DNA from: Pseudomonas sp. S06B 330
GTDB lineage: Bacteria; Pseudomonadota; Gammaproteobacteria; Pseudomonadales; Pseudomonadaceae
Length of the DNA stretch: 64,000 nt
Assembly: GCF_002845275.2 (NCBI RefSeq)
Contig: NZ_CP088149.1
Location: 5,462,001 to 5,526,000 of the forward strand
Reading direction: 5' to 3'
Shown: positions 19,946 through 30,060 of the stretch, piece by piece
Position numbering within the stretch: position 1 is the stretch's first letter
Layout of the letters: the number at the start of each line of letters is the position of its first letter
The notes under the pieces: generated by a model
The model's input: only the letters and a program-made list of their open reading frames with translations
Told to the model about the DNA's origin: nothing
Databases searched by the model: none
Program-made: the position numbers and the translations under genes

Positions 19946-22396
19946 TTGATACGCCTGCTGAAGTTCTTCTGGTGGTCTTTCGTCGCAGTCATTTGCGCTC
20001 TCCTGCTCGGTCTGAGCGGCGCGTTTCTGTATCTTAGCCCCAGCTTGCCCTCGGTAGAGGCCCTCAGAAGCATCCAGTTGCAGATCCCTTTGCGGGTCTA
20101 CAGCAGTGACGGAAAGCTAATCGCCGAGTTTGGCGAAATGCGGCGATCTCCCATCCGTTTCGCCGACATTCCACCGCATTTCATCCAGGCTTTGCTGTCA
20201 GCCGAAGACGACAATTTCGCCAACCACTACGGGGTCGACCCGAGTAGTTTGATGCGTGCTGCAACACAATTGCTTAAGTCCGGGCACATTCAAACCGGCG
20301 GCAGCACCATCACCATGCAAGTGGCGAAGAACTTCTTCCTCAGCAGCGAACGTAGCTTCTCGCGCAAAACCAACGAAATCCTCCTGGCCTTGCAGATCGA
20401 ACGCGAGCTGACCAAGGACGAGATCCTCGAGCTGTACGTCAACAAGATCTACCTGGGTAACCGTGCCTACGGCATCGAAGCCGCAGCACAGGTCTACTAC
20501 GGTAAATCGATCCGTGACATCAGCCTGGCCCAAATGGCGATGATTGCCGGCCTGCCCAAGGCGCCGTCGCGCTTCAACCCGCTGGCCAACCCGGTGCGCG
20601 CCAAAGAGCGCCGTGACTGGATCCTCGGGCGCATGTACAAGCTGGGCAAAATTGATCAAGCCAGCTATCAGGCTGCCTTGGCCGAACCCATCAATGCCAG
20701 TTATCACGTACCGACCCCTGAAGTCAGTGCGCCTTACATTGCCGAGATGGCCCGCGCCGAAATGGTTGGCCGTTATGGCAGCGATGCCTATACCGAAGGC
20801 TTCCGGGTCACCACCACCGTGCCTAGCGACCTTCAGGAAATCGCCAACAAAGCCGTACTCGACGGTTTGAGCGCCTACGATGAGCGCCATGGCTATCGCG
20901 GTCCTGAAGCTCGCTTCCCGGGCAAGACCCACGAGCAGTGGATGCAGGAACTGAGCAAACAGCGCCCACTGGGCGGCCTGGAGCCCGTGATCGTCACCCA
21001 AGTCGACAAAACGGGCCTGCAGGTGTTGACCCGCGCCGACAAGCTGGAAACCGTAGCCTGGGAAACGATGAAATGGGCACGCCCGTTCCTCAATACCAAC
21101 AGCCAGGGCCGTGCGCCGCAACAGCCTGCCGATGTCGCCAAAGTCGGTGACCTGATCCGCGTTCAGCGCCTGGACGACGGCAGCCTGAAATTCAGTCAGG
21201 TTCCTGGAGCGCAAAGCGCACTGGTCTCGCTGGACCCCAACAGCGGTGCTATCCGTGCGCTGGTCGGTGGCTTCTCCTTCGAGCAAAGCAATTACAACCG
21301 CGCCATGCAGGCCAAGCGCCAGCCGGGCTCAAGCTTCAAGCCATTCGTCTACAGCGCGGCTCTGGATAGTGGCTACACCGCTGCCACCATGGTCAACGAT
21401 GCACCGATCGTGTTCGTCGACGAGTACCTCGACAAGGTCTGGCGCCCGAAGAACGACACCAACACCTTCCTTGGCCCAATCCGCATGCGTGAAGCGCTGT
21501 ACAAGTCGCGCAACCTGGTGTCGATCCGCCTGCTGCAGGCCATGGGTGTCGGCAGGACGATCGACTACATCAGCAAGTTTGGCTTCAACAAGCAGGACCT
21601 TCCGCCCAACCTGTCCCTAGCCTTGGGTACCGCCACCCTGACGCCAATGGAAATCGCCACGGGCTGGAGCACCTTTGCCAACGGTGGCTACAAAATTACC
21701 CCGTACCTGATCGAACGCATCGAGAGCCGCAACGGCGAAACCCTGTTCACAGCCAACCCTCCACGGGTGCCACAAGCCGAACAGGCCGAAGCCGGCATTG
21801 CTGCTCCTGAAACCCCGATCAGCATCCAACTGCCCGGCGAAGCTGCTGCCGCAACTGCCAGCAACGACCCCGCCATTGCGCAGCCGCCAGCGGTGGCTGA
21901 GCGTATCGTCGATGCCCGGACCACCTACATCCTCACCAGCATGCTCCAGGATGTGATCAAGCGCGGGACCGGGCGGCGCGCCCTGGCCCTGGGCCGCACC
22001 GACCTGGCTGGTAAGACCGGTACCACCAACGAATCCAAAGATGCCTGGTTCTCCGGCTACAACGCCGACCTGGTGACCACCGTATGGAGCGGCTTCGACC
22101 AGCCGGAAACCCTGGGCCGCCGTGAATACGGTGGTACGGTGGCGCTGCCGATCTGGATGAACTTCATGGGTGCCGCGCTCAAAGACAAGCCCAACCACGC
22201 CCCGGCCGAACCGGAAGGCATCCTCAGCTTGCGAATTGATCCAGTCAGCGGCCGGGCGGCCACACCGAGCACGCCTAATGCTTACTTTGAGCTGTTCAAG
22301 GCCGAGGACACGCCACCCTCAGTGAACGAGCTGGGTGGCTCGGCACCGGGCAGCCCACTGCCAGCGGATGAAGCGGCGCCGATCGATCTGTTCTGA
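19946..22396 (+). CDS. mrcA: Penicillin-binding protein 1A
   Basis: An 816-residue bifunctional peptidoglycan synthase anchored by an N-terminal helix (about 6-30). The glycosyltransferase (GT51) domain shows the catalytic EDDNFANHYG and GGSTITMQVAKN motifs. The transpeptidase has SSFK near residue 463, an SRN motif, and KTGT near residue 689. An OB-like insert lies between them. The start is TTG (LIRLLKFFWW). It is divergent from pilM, as ponA is in P. aeruginosa. Confidence 0.96.
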   Translation: MIRLLKFFWWSFVAVICALLLGLSGAFLYLSPSLPSVEALRSIQLQIPLRVYSSDGKLIAEFGEMRRSPIRFADIPPHFIQALLSAEDDNFANHYGVDPSSLMRAATQLLKSGHIQTGGSTITMQVAKNFFLSSERSFSRKTNEILLALQIERELTKDEILELYVNKIYLGNRAYGIEAAAQVYYGKSIRDISLAQMAMIAGLPKAPSRFNPLANPVRAKERRDWILGRMYKLGKIDQASYQAALAEPINASYHVPTPEVSAPYIAEMARAEMVGRYGSDAYTEGFRVTTTVPSDLQEIANKAVLDGLSAYDERHGYRGPEARFPGKTHEQWMQELSKQRPLGGLEPVIVTQVDKTGLQVLTRADKLETVAWETMKWARPFLNTNSQGRAPQQPADVAKVGDLIRVQRLDDGSLKFSQVPGAQSALVSLDPNSGAIRALVGGFSFEQSNYNRAMQAKRQPGSSFKPFVYSAALDSGYTAATMVNDAPIVFVDEYLDKVWRPKNDTNTFLGPIRMREALYKSRNLVSIRLLQAMGVGRTIDYISKFGFNKQDLPPNLSLALGTATLTPMEIATGWSTFANGGYKITPYLIERIESRNGETLFTANPPRVPQAEQAEAGIAAPETPISIQLPGEAAAATASNDPAIAQPPAVAERIVDARTTYILTSMLQDVIKRGTGRRALALGRTDLAGKTGTTNESKDAWFSGYNADLVTTVWSGFDQPETLGRREYGGTVALPIWMNFMGAALKDKPNHAPAEPEGILSLRIDPVSGRAATPSTPNAYFELFKAEDTPPSVNELGGSAPGSPLPADEAAPIDLF

Positions 22397-22413
22397 CAGG
22401 CAGGCCACTTGCT

Positions 22414-22521
22414 GTAGCCGCTGCCGAGGCACGAGACTGCGATCGACTGCAGCGCAGTCGCAACTCAGGCACCTCACTGGGCCTGGCCAATCGCGGCAGC
22501 CAGGCTTTACGGCCGTTTCAC
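22414..22521. repeat. Repeat element, GTAGCCGC family, about 108 bases
   Basis: It begins GTAGCCGCTGCCG and ends TTTACGGCCGTTTCAC. An inner dyad GACTGCG / CGCAGTC is present. It is clearly related along its length to 52001-52123 (shared GCGATCGAC, GCAGTCGCA, AATCGCGGC and GCCGTTTCAC blocks). It lies just after the mrcA stop codon. Confidence 0.75.
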
Positions 22522-22546
22522 GGGGCCAGCCAAACACACCCCCAAC

Positions 22547-22580
22547 AAAAAGCCCCGACTCTTGCGAGCCGGGGCTTTTT
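22547..22580. terminator. Bidirectional terminator between mrcA and maeB
   Basis: AAAAAGCCCCG and CGGGGCTTTTT form an 11-base stem with an inner ACTC/GAG extension. It lies between convergent genes and has A and T tracts on the two sides. Confidence 0.88.
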
Positions 22581-22599
22581 GTTACAACGCTACAACGGC

Positions 22600-23868
22600 T
22601 TAGCCGTTGAACACGTCATCCACGCTGGTGAGCGGGTAGTTCTTCGGATACGGCAGGGTTGCCACACCGGTCTCGATTGCAGCCTTGGCCACAGCATCGG
22701 AAACGACGGTGATCAGGCGTGCATCCATTGGCTTCGGAATGATGTACTCACGACCGAACTCCAGGGCATCAACGCCATAAGCTGCACACACTTCCTTCGG
22801 CACTGGCAGCTTGGCCAGGTCTTTCAGAGCGTTGGCCGCAGCGATTTTCATCTCTTCGTTGATGCGCTTGGCGCGAACGTCCAGAGCACCACGGAAGATG
22901 AATGGGAAGCCCAGAACGTTGTTGACCTGGTTCGGGTAGTCGGAACGACCGGTGGCCATGATCACGTCGCTACGGGTAGCGTGAGCCAGTTCTGGAGCGA
23001 TTTCCGGATCAGGGTTGGAGCAAGCGAAGACGATTGGGTTTGGCGCCATCGACTTCAGGCCTTCAGCGCTCAGCAGGTTCGGGCCGGACAGACCAACGAA
23101 TACGTCAGCGCCGTCCAGGGCATCAGCCAGGGTGCGCTTGTCGGTAGCGTGGGCGAAGACCGCCTTGTACTGGTTCAGGTCGTCACGGCCAGCGTGGATC
23201 ACGCCAGTACGGTCAACCATGAAGATGTTCTCGATGCTCGCACCCATGCTCACCAGCAACTTCATGCAGGAGATGGCTGCAGCGCCAGCGCCCAGGCAGA
23301 CGATCTTGGCGTCAGCCAGGGTTTTGCCAGCAATTTCCAGGGCGTTGATCATGCCGGCAGCGGTAACGATCGCAGTGCCGTGCTGGTCATCGTGGAACAC
23401 CGGGATGTCGCACTGTTCGATCAGCGCGCGCTCGATTTCAAAGCACTCAGGTGCCTTGATGTCTTCCAGGTTGATGCCACCGAAGGTGATGGAGATGCGC
23501 TTGACGGTGTCGATGAAGGCTTGCGGGCTTTCGGAGTCGACTTCGATGTCGAAAACGTCGATGCCAGCAAAACGCTTGAACAGAACACCCTTGCCTTCCA
23601 TGACCGGCTTGGAGGCCAGTGGACCCAGGTTACCCAGGCCAAGAATGGCGGTGCCGTCGGAAATGACTGCTACCAGATTGCCCTTGCCGGTGTACTTGTA
23701 GGCCAGCTCCGGATCGCGACCAATTTCACGTACCGGCTCAGCCACGCCAGGGCTGTAGGCCAGCGCCAGGTCGCGAGCAGTCGCGGTAGGTTTGGTGAGC
23801 TCGACGCTCAGTTTCCCCGGACGAGGCTGAGCATGATATTCGAGAGCGGCAGTTTTCAAATCTGACAT
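22600..23868 (-). CDS. maeB: NADP-type malic enzyme, short form
   Basis: A 422-residue malic enzyme that oxidatively decarboxylates malate to pyruvate. The substrate and metal segments (SPGVAEPVREI, FHDDQHGTAIV) and the dinucleotide loop GAGAAAISCMKLL are present. It lacks the C-terminal phosphotransacetylase-like domain of E. coli MaeB. Cofactor preference is inferred from the family, not read from sequence. The ATG at 23868 (MSDLKTAALEYHA) is chosen over upstream in-frame codons. A 178-base AT-rich gap separates it from the nuclease gene. Confidence 0.93.
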   Translation of the reverse strand: MSDLKTAALEYHAQPRPGKLSVELTKPTATARDLALAYSPGVAEPVREIGRDPELAYKYTGKGNLVAVISDGTAILGLGNLGPLASKPVMEGKGVLFKRFAGIDVFDIEVDSESPQAFIDTVKRISITFGGINLEDIKAPECFEIERALIEQCDIPVFHDDQHGTAIVTAAGMINALEIAGKTLADAKIVCLGAGAAAISCMKLLVSMGASIENIFMVDRTGVIHAGRDDLNQYKAVFAHATDKRTLADALDGADVFVGLSGPNLLSAEGLKSMAPNPIVFACSNPDPEIAPELAHATRSDVIMATGRSDYPNQVNNVLGFPFIFRGALDVRAKRINEEMKIAAANALKDLAKLPVPKEVCAAYGVDALEFGREYIIPKPMDARLITVVSDAVAKAAIETGVATLPYPKNYPLTSVDDVFNG

Positions 23869-24046
23869 GGTGGGCATTCCGCTATTTACTGTTCTGACGG
23901 ACCGCCGAGGATACGCAAAGAGCAAAGGGCCTACAAGACTGGTCGGTCACTTGTGTCAAGGCCTTTAACCTACGACTTTCCGCCAAGAGCCACGGCCTGC
24001 AAGGGTTTCAATGTGTACAATCGAATAAAAAAATGTCCACAATTTT

Positions 24047-24838
24047 TTATCTTTGCACCCATTCCAGCATCGAAGGATCGGTCAATGGCAGCAACCAGCG
24101 CTTCTGCCCGGCTTTCAACCCGCCTTTGCGGGAACGATCCAGCACCCAACCTCGGACTTCAACAGTGCGCCCTTTAAGCCCTTCGAAGAAAGAAGCAGGG
24201 AAGTTGCGCTGCAACCGTGCCGGCACCTGAACGACCAGCGAATCGTCAATTTCGATCCAGACTCCGCCGCGATTGCGGTCGATACCCATGACTTTACCGC
24301 TGATCAGCGCAAAGCCAGATTGCCGCACCTGTGCCGCTGGAATAACCGGTGTTTGGCGCCACACCCCCGCACCCAACTGACGAGCGGCACGCTCGGCTTG
24401 CTGCTGACAGTCCGTCAGGCTGACATTCGGTGCCACGGCTACGCGGTAGCCAAGGCCCTCACTCAGTAGCTGTGCTTCGAAATTGTCACCAGAGCGGCCA
24501 TAGATGTGCGCCAGGGTGCGCCCATACTTGTCTTTAGACTCGACACCCAGCACCAGCCCTACTTCGCCACGACTGGCCTTGACCAATGATTGCAGGCGCT
24601 GACGCGCGGCTTCGGCGAAGGGCTCGCTGGTTTTGTCTTTGCGACCGATCTCGGGGGCATTGATGCCAATAAGACGAACGCTGCGCCCATCTTTCAGACG
24701 CAAGGTGTCGCCGTCGACCACCTGACTAACGCTCACGCGCTGGGGATCGATCGGGGTCGGGCAGAAGGCCTGTGCCGATAACTGCCATATGGCGCCCACA
24801 AAAAAGGCGCCCACAAGGGACGCCTTTTTCAGCAGCAT
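24047..24838 (-). CDS. Secreted thermonuclease-family protein (SNase fold)
   Basis: A 263-residue protein with signal peptide (1-22, ending AQA). The staphylococcal-nuclease domain follows with VVDGDTLRL, VRLIGINAPEIG and the DKYGRTLAHIY catalytic segment. The C-terminal 100 residues form an additional beta domain seen in Pseudomonas relatives. ATG 24838 gives a proper signal peptide, whereas the upstream TTG at 24868 does not improve it. It follows rpmE at 32 bases, and a terminator-like hairpin lies inside its signal-peptide codons. Confidence 0.88.
   Translation of the reverse strand: MLLKKASLVGAFFVGAIWQLSAQAFCPTPIDPQRVSVSQVVDGDTLRLKDGRSVRLIGINAPEIGRKDKTSEPFAEAARQRLQSLVKASRGEVGLVLGVESKDKYGRTLAHIYGRSGDNFEAQLLSEGLGYRVAVAPNVSLTDCQQQAERAARQLGAGVWRQTPVIPAAQVRQSGFALISGKVMGIDRNRGGVWIEIDDSLVVQVPARLQRNFPASFFEGLKGRTVEVRGWVLDRSRKGGLKAGQKRWLLPLTDPSMLEWVQR
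24800..24829 (-). terminator. Terminator-like hairpin inside the nuclease signal-peptide codons
   Basis: Read leftward, AAAAAGGCG, an 11-base loop and CGCCTTTTTT form a 9-base stem that ends in a T tract. It overlaps codons 4-13 of the nuclease gene and lies 42 bases beyond the rpmE stop, so it would end most rpmE transcripts. Confidence 0.6.
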
Positions 24839-24870
24839 TGCCAAGCCCGAGGGGCCAGCGACGCGCAATC

Positions 24871-25086
24871 TTACTTCTTGCTGCCGAACGCTGCGAAGCG
24901 ATCTTCGAAGCGCTTGACGCGGCCGCCGGTATCCAGAGTCTTCTGCTTACCGGTGTAGAACGGGTGGCACTCGTTGCAAACGTCAGTACCCAGCGGGGCG
25001 CACAGGGTCGAACGAGTTTCGAACTTGTTACCGCAGCTGCAGGTGACTGCGATTACTTCGTAATTCGGGTGAATTTCTGGCTTCAT
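24871..25086 (-). CDS. rpmE: 50S ribosomal protein L31, zinc-binding type
   Basis: A 71-residue L31. Cys16, Cys18, Cys37 and Cys40 form the zinc site that distinguishes this form from the zinc-free paralogue made under zinc limitation. ATG 25086 ([12 protein letters not shown]) is the family start, with a GAAGTGAC ribosome site upstream. It is divergent from priA. Confidence 0.97.
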   Translation of the reverse strand: MKPEIHPNYEVIAVTCSCGNKFETRSTLCAPLGTDVCNECHPFYTGKQKTLDTGGRVKRFEDRFAAFGSKK

Positions 25087-25252
25087 GGTCACTTCCTCGA
25101 CTGCGTGCCGCCACCCAACACCATTGTTGAATACCGCACGTAATTAGGCGGCGAATAATACCAGAGCATGCTCTCAACGCAAGTTGTCGCTTGCACCGGC
25201 TGTCGTCTGCTAGGCTCGCCGGGTCTTGGAACCCCTTCAGAGAACTCTTCGC

Positions 25253-27472
25253 GTGTCCGACGTCATTCTGCGCCTTGCCCTGCCCTCGCCCTTGCGGCGA
25301 CTGTTCGACTACAGGGCCCCGGCGAGCATGGCGCGCCAGGCGCTGAGCCCCGGCATGCGCATTCGCGTGCCGTTCGGGCGACGGGAAATGATCGGCATCC
25401 TGATCGAGATCACCGACAAGAGTGAAGTCCCGGCGGACAAACTAAAGCCGGCGATTGCTCTGCTCGACCCCGTCTCGCCATTGCCTCCGGCCTTGTTCAA
25501 GCTGTGCCTGTGGACAGCCCAGTATTACCAACACAGCCTTGGTGACACCCTGAGCTGGGCTCTGCCAGTGCTATTGCGCCAAGGCGAGCCGGCCGAAGCA
25601 CGCCAAGAGCGCTTTTGGCAGATCGCCCCCAGCGCACGCCTGGACGACCCACGGATCGCCCGCGCGCCTCGCCAGCGCGAAGCCTTGGCAACCTTGGCGC
25701 AACACCCTCACGGCGTCGCCCACACCCTGCTGAGCAAACTGATGCTGAGCAAGGACAGCCTCGACCTACTGCTGGCCAAGGAGTTGGTCGAGGTCGAGGT
25801 GCGCCGCCATCTACCTCAGGAGCGTCATGAACACTGGCTGGCACAGCCTGAGCTGCCGCTCAACGACGAACAACGCGCCGCCTTCAATGCCGTACGCTCG
25901 GGCTTCGACAGTTTTCATGCCTTCCTGCTGGCCGGGGTCACCGGCAGCGGTAAGACCGAAGTCTACCTGCAACTGATCCGCGAAACCCTGGAAGCGGGCA
26001 AGCAGGCACTGATCCTGATTCCGGAAATCAACCTCGGGCCGCAGACCCTGGCGCGCTTCGAGCAGCGCTTCAACGCCCGTATCGCCTTGCTGCACTCAGC
26101 CGTCAATGACCGCGAGCGCCTGGATGCCTGGCTGGCTGCCCGCGATGGCGAGGCCGACATCATCATCGGCACCCGCTCGGCGCTGTTCACGCCGATGAAG
26201 CACCCCGGCCTGATCATCATCGATGAAGAGCACGACGGCTCCTATAAACAGCAGGAAGGCCTGCGCTACCATGCCCGCGACCTGGCCCTGGTGCGGGCGC
26301 GCCAGGAGAACATCCCGATCCTGCTCGGCTCGGCAACGCCGTCTCTGGAAAGCCTGCACAACGCCCACAGCGGCCGCTACGGCCTGCTGCGCCTCACCCA
26401 ACGCGCCGGCGGGGCCCAACAGCCGCGCTTTCTGCGCCTGGATGTGAAGAGCCGGCCACTGGACAGTGGCATCAGCGGACCGATGCAACAGGCCATCGGT
26501 CAGACTCTGGCTGCCGGCCAGCAGGTATTGGTGTTCCTCAACCGCCGCGGCTTTGCCCCGACGCTGCTTTGCCACGACTGCGGCTGGATGTCCGAGTGCC
26601 CGCGCTGCGATGCGCGTATGACCGTGCATCAACGCTCCAACGAGCTGCGCTGCCACCACTGTGGGTATGACGAGCGGGTGCCGCGCCAATGCCCGCAGTG
26701 CAACATGGTCGACCTGCGCCCAGTAGGTGCCGGTACCGAGCGTGCCGAAGAACGCCTGAGCATTCTGTTTCCTGATTTTCCGGTACTGCGCGTGGACCGC
26801 GACAGCACGTCGCGTAAAGACGCCATGAACCAGTTGTTTACAACCATCCAGCGCGGCCAGCCGTGCATCCTGGTCGGCACTCAGATGCTGGCCAAAGGTC
26901 ACCACTTTCCACGGGTGACCCTGGTGGCGATTCTCGATGCCGATGGTGGCCTGTTCTCCGGTGACTTTCGCGCCAGTGAACGCATGGCCCAGCTTATCGT
27001 TCAGGTTGCCGGGCGCGCCGGGCGGGCCGAAGAGCCTGGCAAGGTGATCATCCAGACCCACCTGGCCGACCACCCATTGTTGGTGCAACTGACCGAACAG
27101 GGCTACTTCGCCTTTGCCGAGCAAGCCCTGAGCGAGCGACGCGCCGCGGGGCTGCCACCGTTCGCCCACTTGGCGCTGCTGCGGGCAGAAGCGCATAAAC
27201 CAGGGCAAGCCGAAAGTTTTCTCGATGAAGCCTGCAGCGCTGCCGAGCAGTTGCTGGCCGATCACAACCTGCAAGGCATCGAGCTGCTCGGCCCGGTACC
27301 GGCGCCGATGGAACGACGTGCGGGACGTTTTCGTGCACAACTATTGCTCCAGGCCAATGCACGGGCGCCTTTGCATCGACTGATCAGCGCCTGGTTGCTA
27401 CTGTTGGAACAGATGCCGTCCGGGCGCCAGGTGCGCTGGTCTTTAGATGTAGACCCAGTTGACCTGTATTGA
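25253..27472 (+). CDS. priA: Primosomal replication-restart helicase PriA
   Basis: A 739-residue DNA helicase that reloads the replisome at stalled forks. The N-terminal DNA-binding domain is followed by Walker A GVTGSGKTE, the DEEHD box, and a cysteine-rich zinc insert (CHDCGWMSECPRC, then CHHC and CPQC) between the helicase lobes. GTG 25253 (VSDVILRLALPSPL) gives the family length. It is divergent from rpmE, and argS follows after 119 bases. Confidence 0.96.
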   Translation: MSDVILRLALPSPLRRLFDYRAPASMARQALSPGMRIRVPFGRREMIGILIEITDKSEVPADKLKPAIALLDPVSPLPPALFKLCLWTAQYYQHSLGDTLSWALPVLLRQGEPAEARQERFWQIAPSARLDDPRIARAPRQREALATLAQHPHGVAHTLLSKLMLSKDSLDLLLAKELVEVEVRRHLPQERHEHWLAQPELPLNDEQRAAFNAVRSGFDSFHAFLLAGVTGSGKTEVYLQLIRETLEAGKQALILIPEINLGPQTLARFEQRFNARIALLHSAVNDRERLDAWLAARDGEADIIIGTRSALFTPMKHPGLIIIDEEHDGSYKQQEGLRYHARDLALVRARQENIPILLGSATPSLESLHNAHSGRYGLLRLTQRAGGAQQPRFLRLDVKSRPLDSGISGPMQQAIGQTLAAGQQVLVFLNRRGFAPTLLCHDCGWMSECPRCDARMTVHQRSNELRCHHCGYDERVPRQCPQCNMVDLRPVGAGTERAEERLSILFPDFPVLRVDRDSTSRKDAMNQLFTTIQRGQPCILVGTQMLAKGHHFPRVTLVAILDADGGLFSGDFRASERMAQLIVQVAGRAGRAEEPGKVIIQTHLADHPLLVQLTEQGYFAFAEQALSERRAAGLPPFAHLALLRAEAHKPGQAESFLDEACSAAEQLLADHNLQGIELLGPVPAPMERRAGRFRAQLLLQANARAPLHRLISAWLLLLEQMPSGRQVRWSLDVDPVDLY

Positions 27473-27591
27473 TGCATCAAGCAACAAGCATTCCCCCAAA
27501 GGTTGGCAACTAGCCCCCGGCAACGGATAATGTCCAGTTTTTCCACCTGCGCATCGAAGCGCCGCCGCGCTTGCGGTCGAAAGAGAAGCCC

Positions 27592-29328
27592 ATGAAAGAC
27601 ACCATTCGCCAGCTAATCCAGCAAGCCCTCACCCAACTCGTCACCGACGGTGTGTTGCCTGAAGGGCTGACGCCGGCGATCCAGGTGGAAAACGCCCGGG
27701 ACAAAACCCACGGCGACTTCGCCAGCAACATCGCCATGATGCTGGCCAAGCCTGCCGGCATGAAGCCCCGTGACCTGGCAGAGAAAATCATCGCCACGCT
27801 GCCTGCCGACGAGCAGGTGAGCAAGGTCGAGATCGCCGGCCCGGGCTTTCTGAACTTCTTCCAGAACACCCAGGCCCTGGCTGCTCGCCTGGACGCCGCA
27901 CTGGCCGATGCCAAGCTGGGCGTTACCAAGGCTGGCCCGCAGCAAAAGGTGGTGGTCGACCTGTCGGCTCCTAACCTGGCCAAAGAGATGCACGTTGGCC
28001 ACTTGCGTTCGACCATCATTGGCGATGCCGTGTCGCGCGTACTGGAGTTTCTCGGTGACACCGTGATCCGCCAGAACCACGTCGGCGACTGGGGCACTCA
28101 GTTCGGCATGCTGATGGCCTACCTGCAGGAAAACCCGATCACCAGCGACGAGCTGTCGGATCTGGAGAACTTCTACCGTGCGGCGAAAAAGCGCTTCGAC
28201 GAGTCCGAAGAGTTCGCTGACCGCGCCCGCGGCCTGGTGGTCAAGCTGCAAGCTGGCGACGAGGAATGCCTGAAGCTGTGGACCCGCTTCAAGGACATCT
28301 CGCTGTCACACTGCCAGAAAACCTACGAACTGCTGAACGTCAAACTGACCATGGCCGACGTCATGGGCGAAAGCGCCTATAACGATGACCTCGAAAATGT
28401 CATCAATGACCTCAAGGCCAAAGGTCTGCTGGTTGAAAGCAAGGGCGCCCAGTGCGTGTTCCTCGACGAATTCAAGACCGCCGAGGGCGAGCCACTGCCG
28501 GTAATCGTGCAGAAAGCCGACGGTGGCTATCTGTACGCCACCACCGACCTGGCTGCCGTGCGCTACCGCAGCAACGTACTCAAGGCTGACCGCGCCCTGT
28601 ATTTCGTCGACCAGCGTCAGGCCCTGCACTTCAACCAGGTGTTCGAAGTAGCCCGCCTGGCTGGCTTCGTCGGCCACCCGATGCAGATGGAGCACATGGG
28701 CTTCGGCACCATGAACGGCGCTGATGGCCGTCCATTCAAGACCCGCGACGGCGGCACGGTGAAGCTGATCGACCTGCTCACCGAAGCCAAAGAGCGCGCC
28801 TACGCCCTGGTCAAAGAGAAGAACCCAGAGCTGCCCGAGGATGAGCTGCGCGCTATCGGCCAAGTGGTGGGCATCGACGCGGTGAAATATGCCGACTTGT
28901 CCAAGCACCGGACCAGCGACTACAGCTTCAACTTTGAACTGATGCTCAACTTCGAAGGCAACACTGCGCCGTACCTGCTGTACGCCTACACCCGCGTCGC
29001 TGGCGTGTTCCGCAAGCTGGGCAAAAGCTTTGATGAAGTGGACGGGCACATCGTGCTGCAAGCTGCCCAGGAGCAAGACCTGGCTGCGCGCTTGGCGCAA
29101 TTTGGTGAAATCCTCAACAACGTCGCCGAGAAAGGCACCCCGCACGTTCTCTGCGCGTACCTGTATGACGTGGCCGGCCTGTTCTCAAGCTTCTACGAGA
29201 ACTGCCCAATCCTGGCCGCCGAAACCCCTGAACAACAGCAGAGCCGCCTGCGCCTGGCAGCCCTGACTGGCCGCACCCTCAAGCAAGGTCTGGAACTGCT
29301 CGGCCTGGAAACCCTGGAGCGTATGTAA
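27592..29328 (+). CDS. argS: Arginyl-tRNA synthetase
   Basis: A 578-residue class I synthetase. The N-terminal ArgRS additional domain is followed by the HIGH-type motif HVGHLRST (near residue 140). As in many ArgRS, the KMSK motif is replaced, here by a [16 protein letters not shown] loop. The C-terminal DALR anticodon-binding domain ends the protein. ATG 27592 ([13 protein letters not shown]) is the family start. Confidence 0.97.
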   Translation: MKDTIRQLIQQALTQLVTDGVLPEGLTPAIQVENARDKTHGDFASNIAMMLAKPAGMKPRDLAEKIIATLPADEQVSKVEIAGPGFLNFFQNTQALAARLDAALADAKLGVTKAGPQQKVVVDLSAPNLAKEMHVGHLRSTIIGDAVSRVLEFLGDTVIRQNHVGDWGTQFGMLMAYLQENPITSDELSDLENFYRAAKKRFDESEEFADRARGLVVKLQAGDEECLKLWTRFKDISLSHCQKTYELLNVKLTMADVMGESAYNDDLENVINDLKAKGLLVESKGAQCVFLDEFKTAEGEPLPVIVQKADGGYLYATTDLAAVRYRSNVLKADRALYFVDQRQALHFNQVFEVARLAGFVGHPMQMEHMGFGTMNGADGRPFKTRDGGTVKLIDLLTEAKERAYALVKEKNPELPEDELRAIGQVVGIDAVKYADLSKHRTSDYSFNFELMLNFEGNTAPYLLYAYTRVAGVFRKLGKSFDEVDGHIVLQAAQEQDLAARLAQFGEILNNVAEKGTPHVLCAYLYDVAGLFSSFYENCPILAAETPEQQQSRLRLAALTGRTLKQGLELLGLETLERM

Positions 29329-29329
29329 G

Positions 29330-30019
29330 TTGGCTGCCAAGAAAAAACCTGCACCCAAGCGTGGCGCCAGCCGCAACCAGGCCCCTGCAAAGCAACCGAT
29401 TCCGGGCTGGATGTGGCTGGCGATCGGCCTGACCATCGGTGCGTTCGTTGTTTTCCTGATGAAGCTCGAGCCGGGTAACGAAGAGGTCAAGCGCACCAAG
29501 CCTGAACAGCAGAAAGCGGCGAAAGCCGCTGAAGCCAACAAGACGGCGCCAAGCCCGCAGCAGCCGGTCAAGCCTAAGTATGACTTCTATACCTTGCTGC
29601 CCGAGTCGGAAGTGATCGTGCCGCCAGAGGCCGTACCAGAGAAGACCCCACCGGTACCGGCGCAACCGCCGGTAACCCCGGCAGAAGCGGCGAAGATTGA
29701 TACCGCACGGGCTCAGGCCGCCCTGATGGGGCAAACGCCACCACCCGCGCCACCGGTGATCAAACCGGCGGCCACTACCCAGTTCTTCCTGCAGGCTGGC
29801 TCGTTCCGCAAACAGGCTGATGCCGACAAGGTGCGGGCGCAGATCATCCTGCTCGGCCAGGCAGTCAAGGTGGAGTCCGGCACGGTCAAAGAAGAAACCT
29901 GGTACCGGGTGCTGGTCGGCCCGTTCAGCAATCGCGAACAGCTGACCGTAGCGCAGAAACAACTGGCCGGCAGCGGCTTCAGCAATCTCTTGCTGCAGCA
30001 GCGCCAGACCCGTCAGTAA
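29330..30019 (+). CDS. SPOR-domain membrane protein, FtsN-like
   Basis: A 229-residue protein with a basic cytoplasmic start (KKKPAPKRGASR), one membrane helix (about 26-43), a Pro/Ala/Lys-rich periplasmic linker, and a C-terminal SPOR domain (from about residue 145, FFLQAGSFRKQADADKVRAQ). This is the FtsN layout, and the SPOR domain would bind septal peptidoglycan. The TTG start lies one base after the argS stop, so it is co-translated with argS. It is unclear whether it replaces FtsN. Confidence 0.85.
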   Translation: MAAKKKPAPKRGASRNQAPAKQPIPGWMWLAIGLTIGAFVVFLMKLEPGNEEVKRTKPEQQKAAKAAEANKTAPSPQQPVKPKYDFYTLLPESEVIVPPEAVPEKTPPVPAQPPVTPAEAAKIDTARAQAALMGQTPPPAPPVIKPAATTQFFLQAGSFRKQADADKVRAQIILLGQAVKVESGTVKEETWYRVLVGPFSNREQLTVAQKQLAGSGFSNLLLQQRQTRQ

Positions 30020-30025
30020 CCTCAT

Positions 30026-30057
30026 CAGCGGCCTTGTCGACTCCGACAAGGCCGCTG
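30026..30057. terminator. Perfect 14-base hairpin between convergent genes
   Basis: CAGCGGCCTTGTCG actc CGACAAGGCCGCTG lies seven bases after the SPOR gene stop and before the TM2 gene stop on the other strand. There is no good T tract, so termination is likely but not certain. Confidence 0.6.
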
Positions 30058-30060
30058 CTG

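Noticed and set aside
20198..21286. Open frame of 362 codons on the minus strand
   Set aside because: It is antisense to the mrcA transpeptidase and glycosyltransferase coding region, without domain or start signal.
26096..27340. Open frame of 414 codons on the minus strand
   Set aside because: It is antisense to priA and has the composition of a shadow frame; no motif is present.
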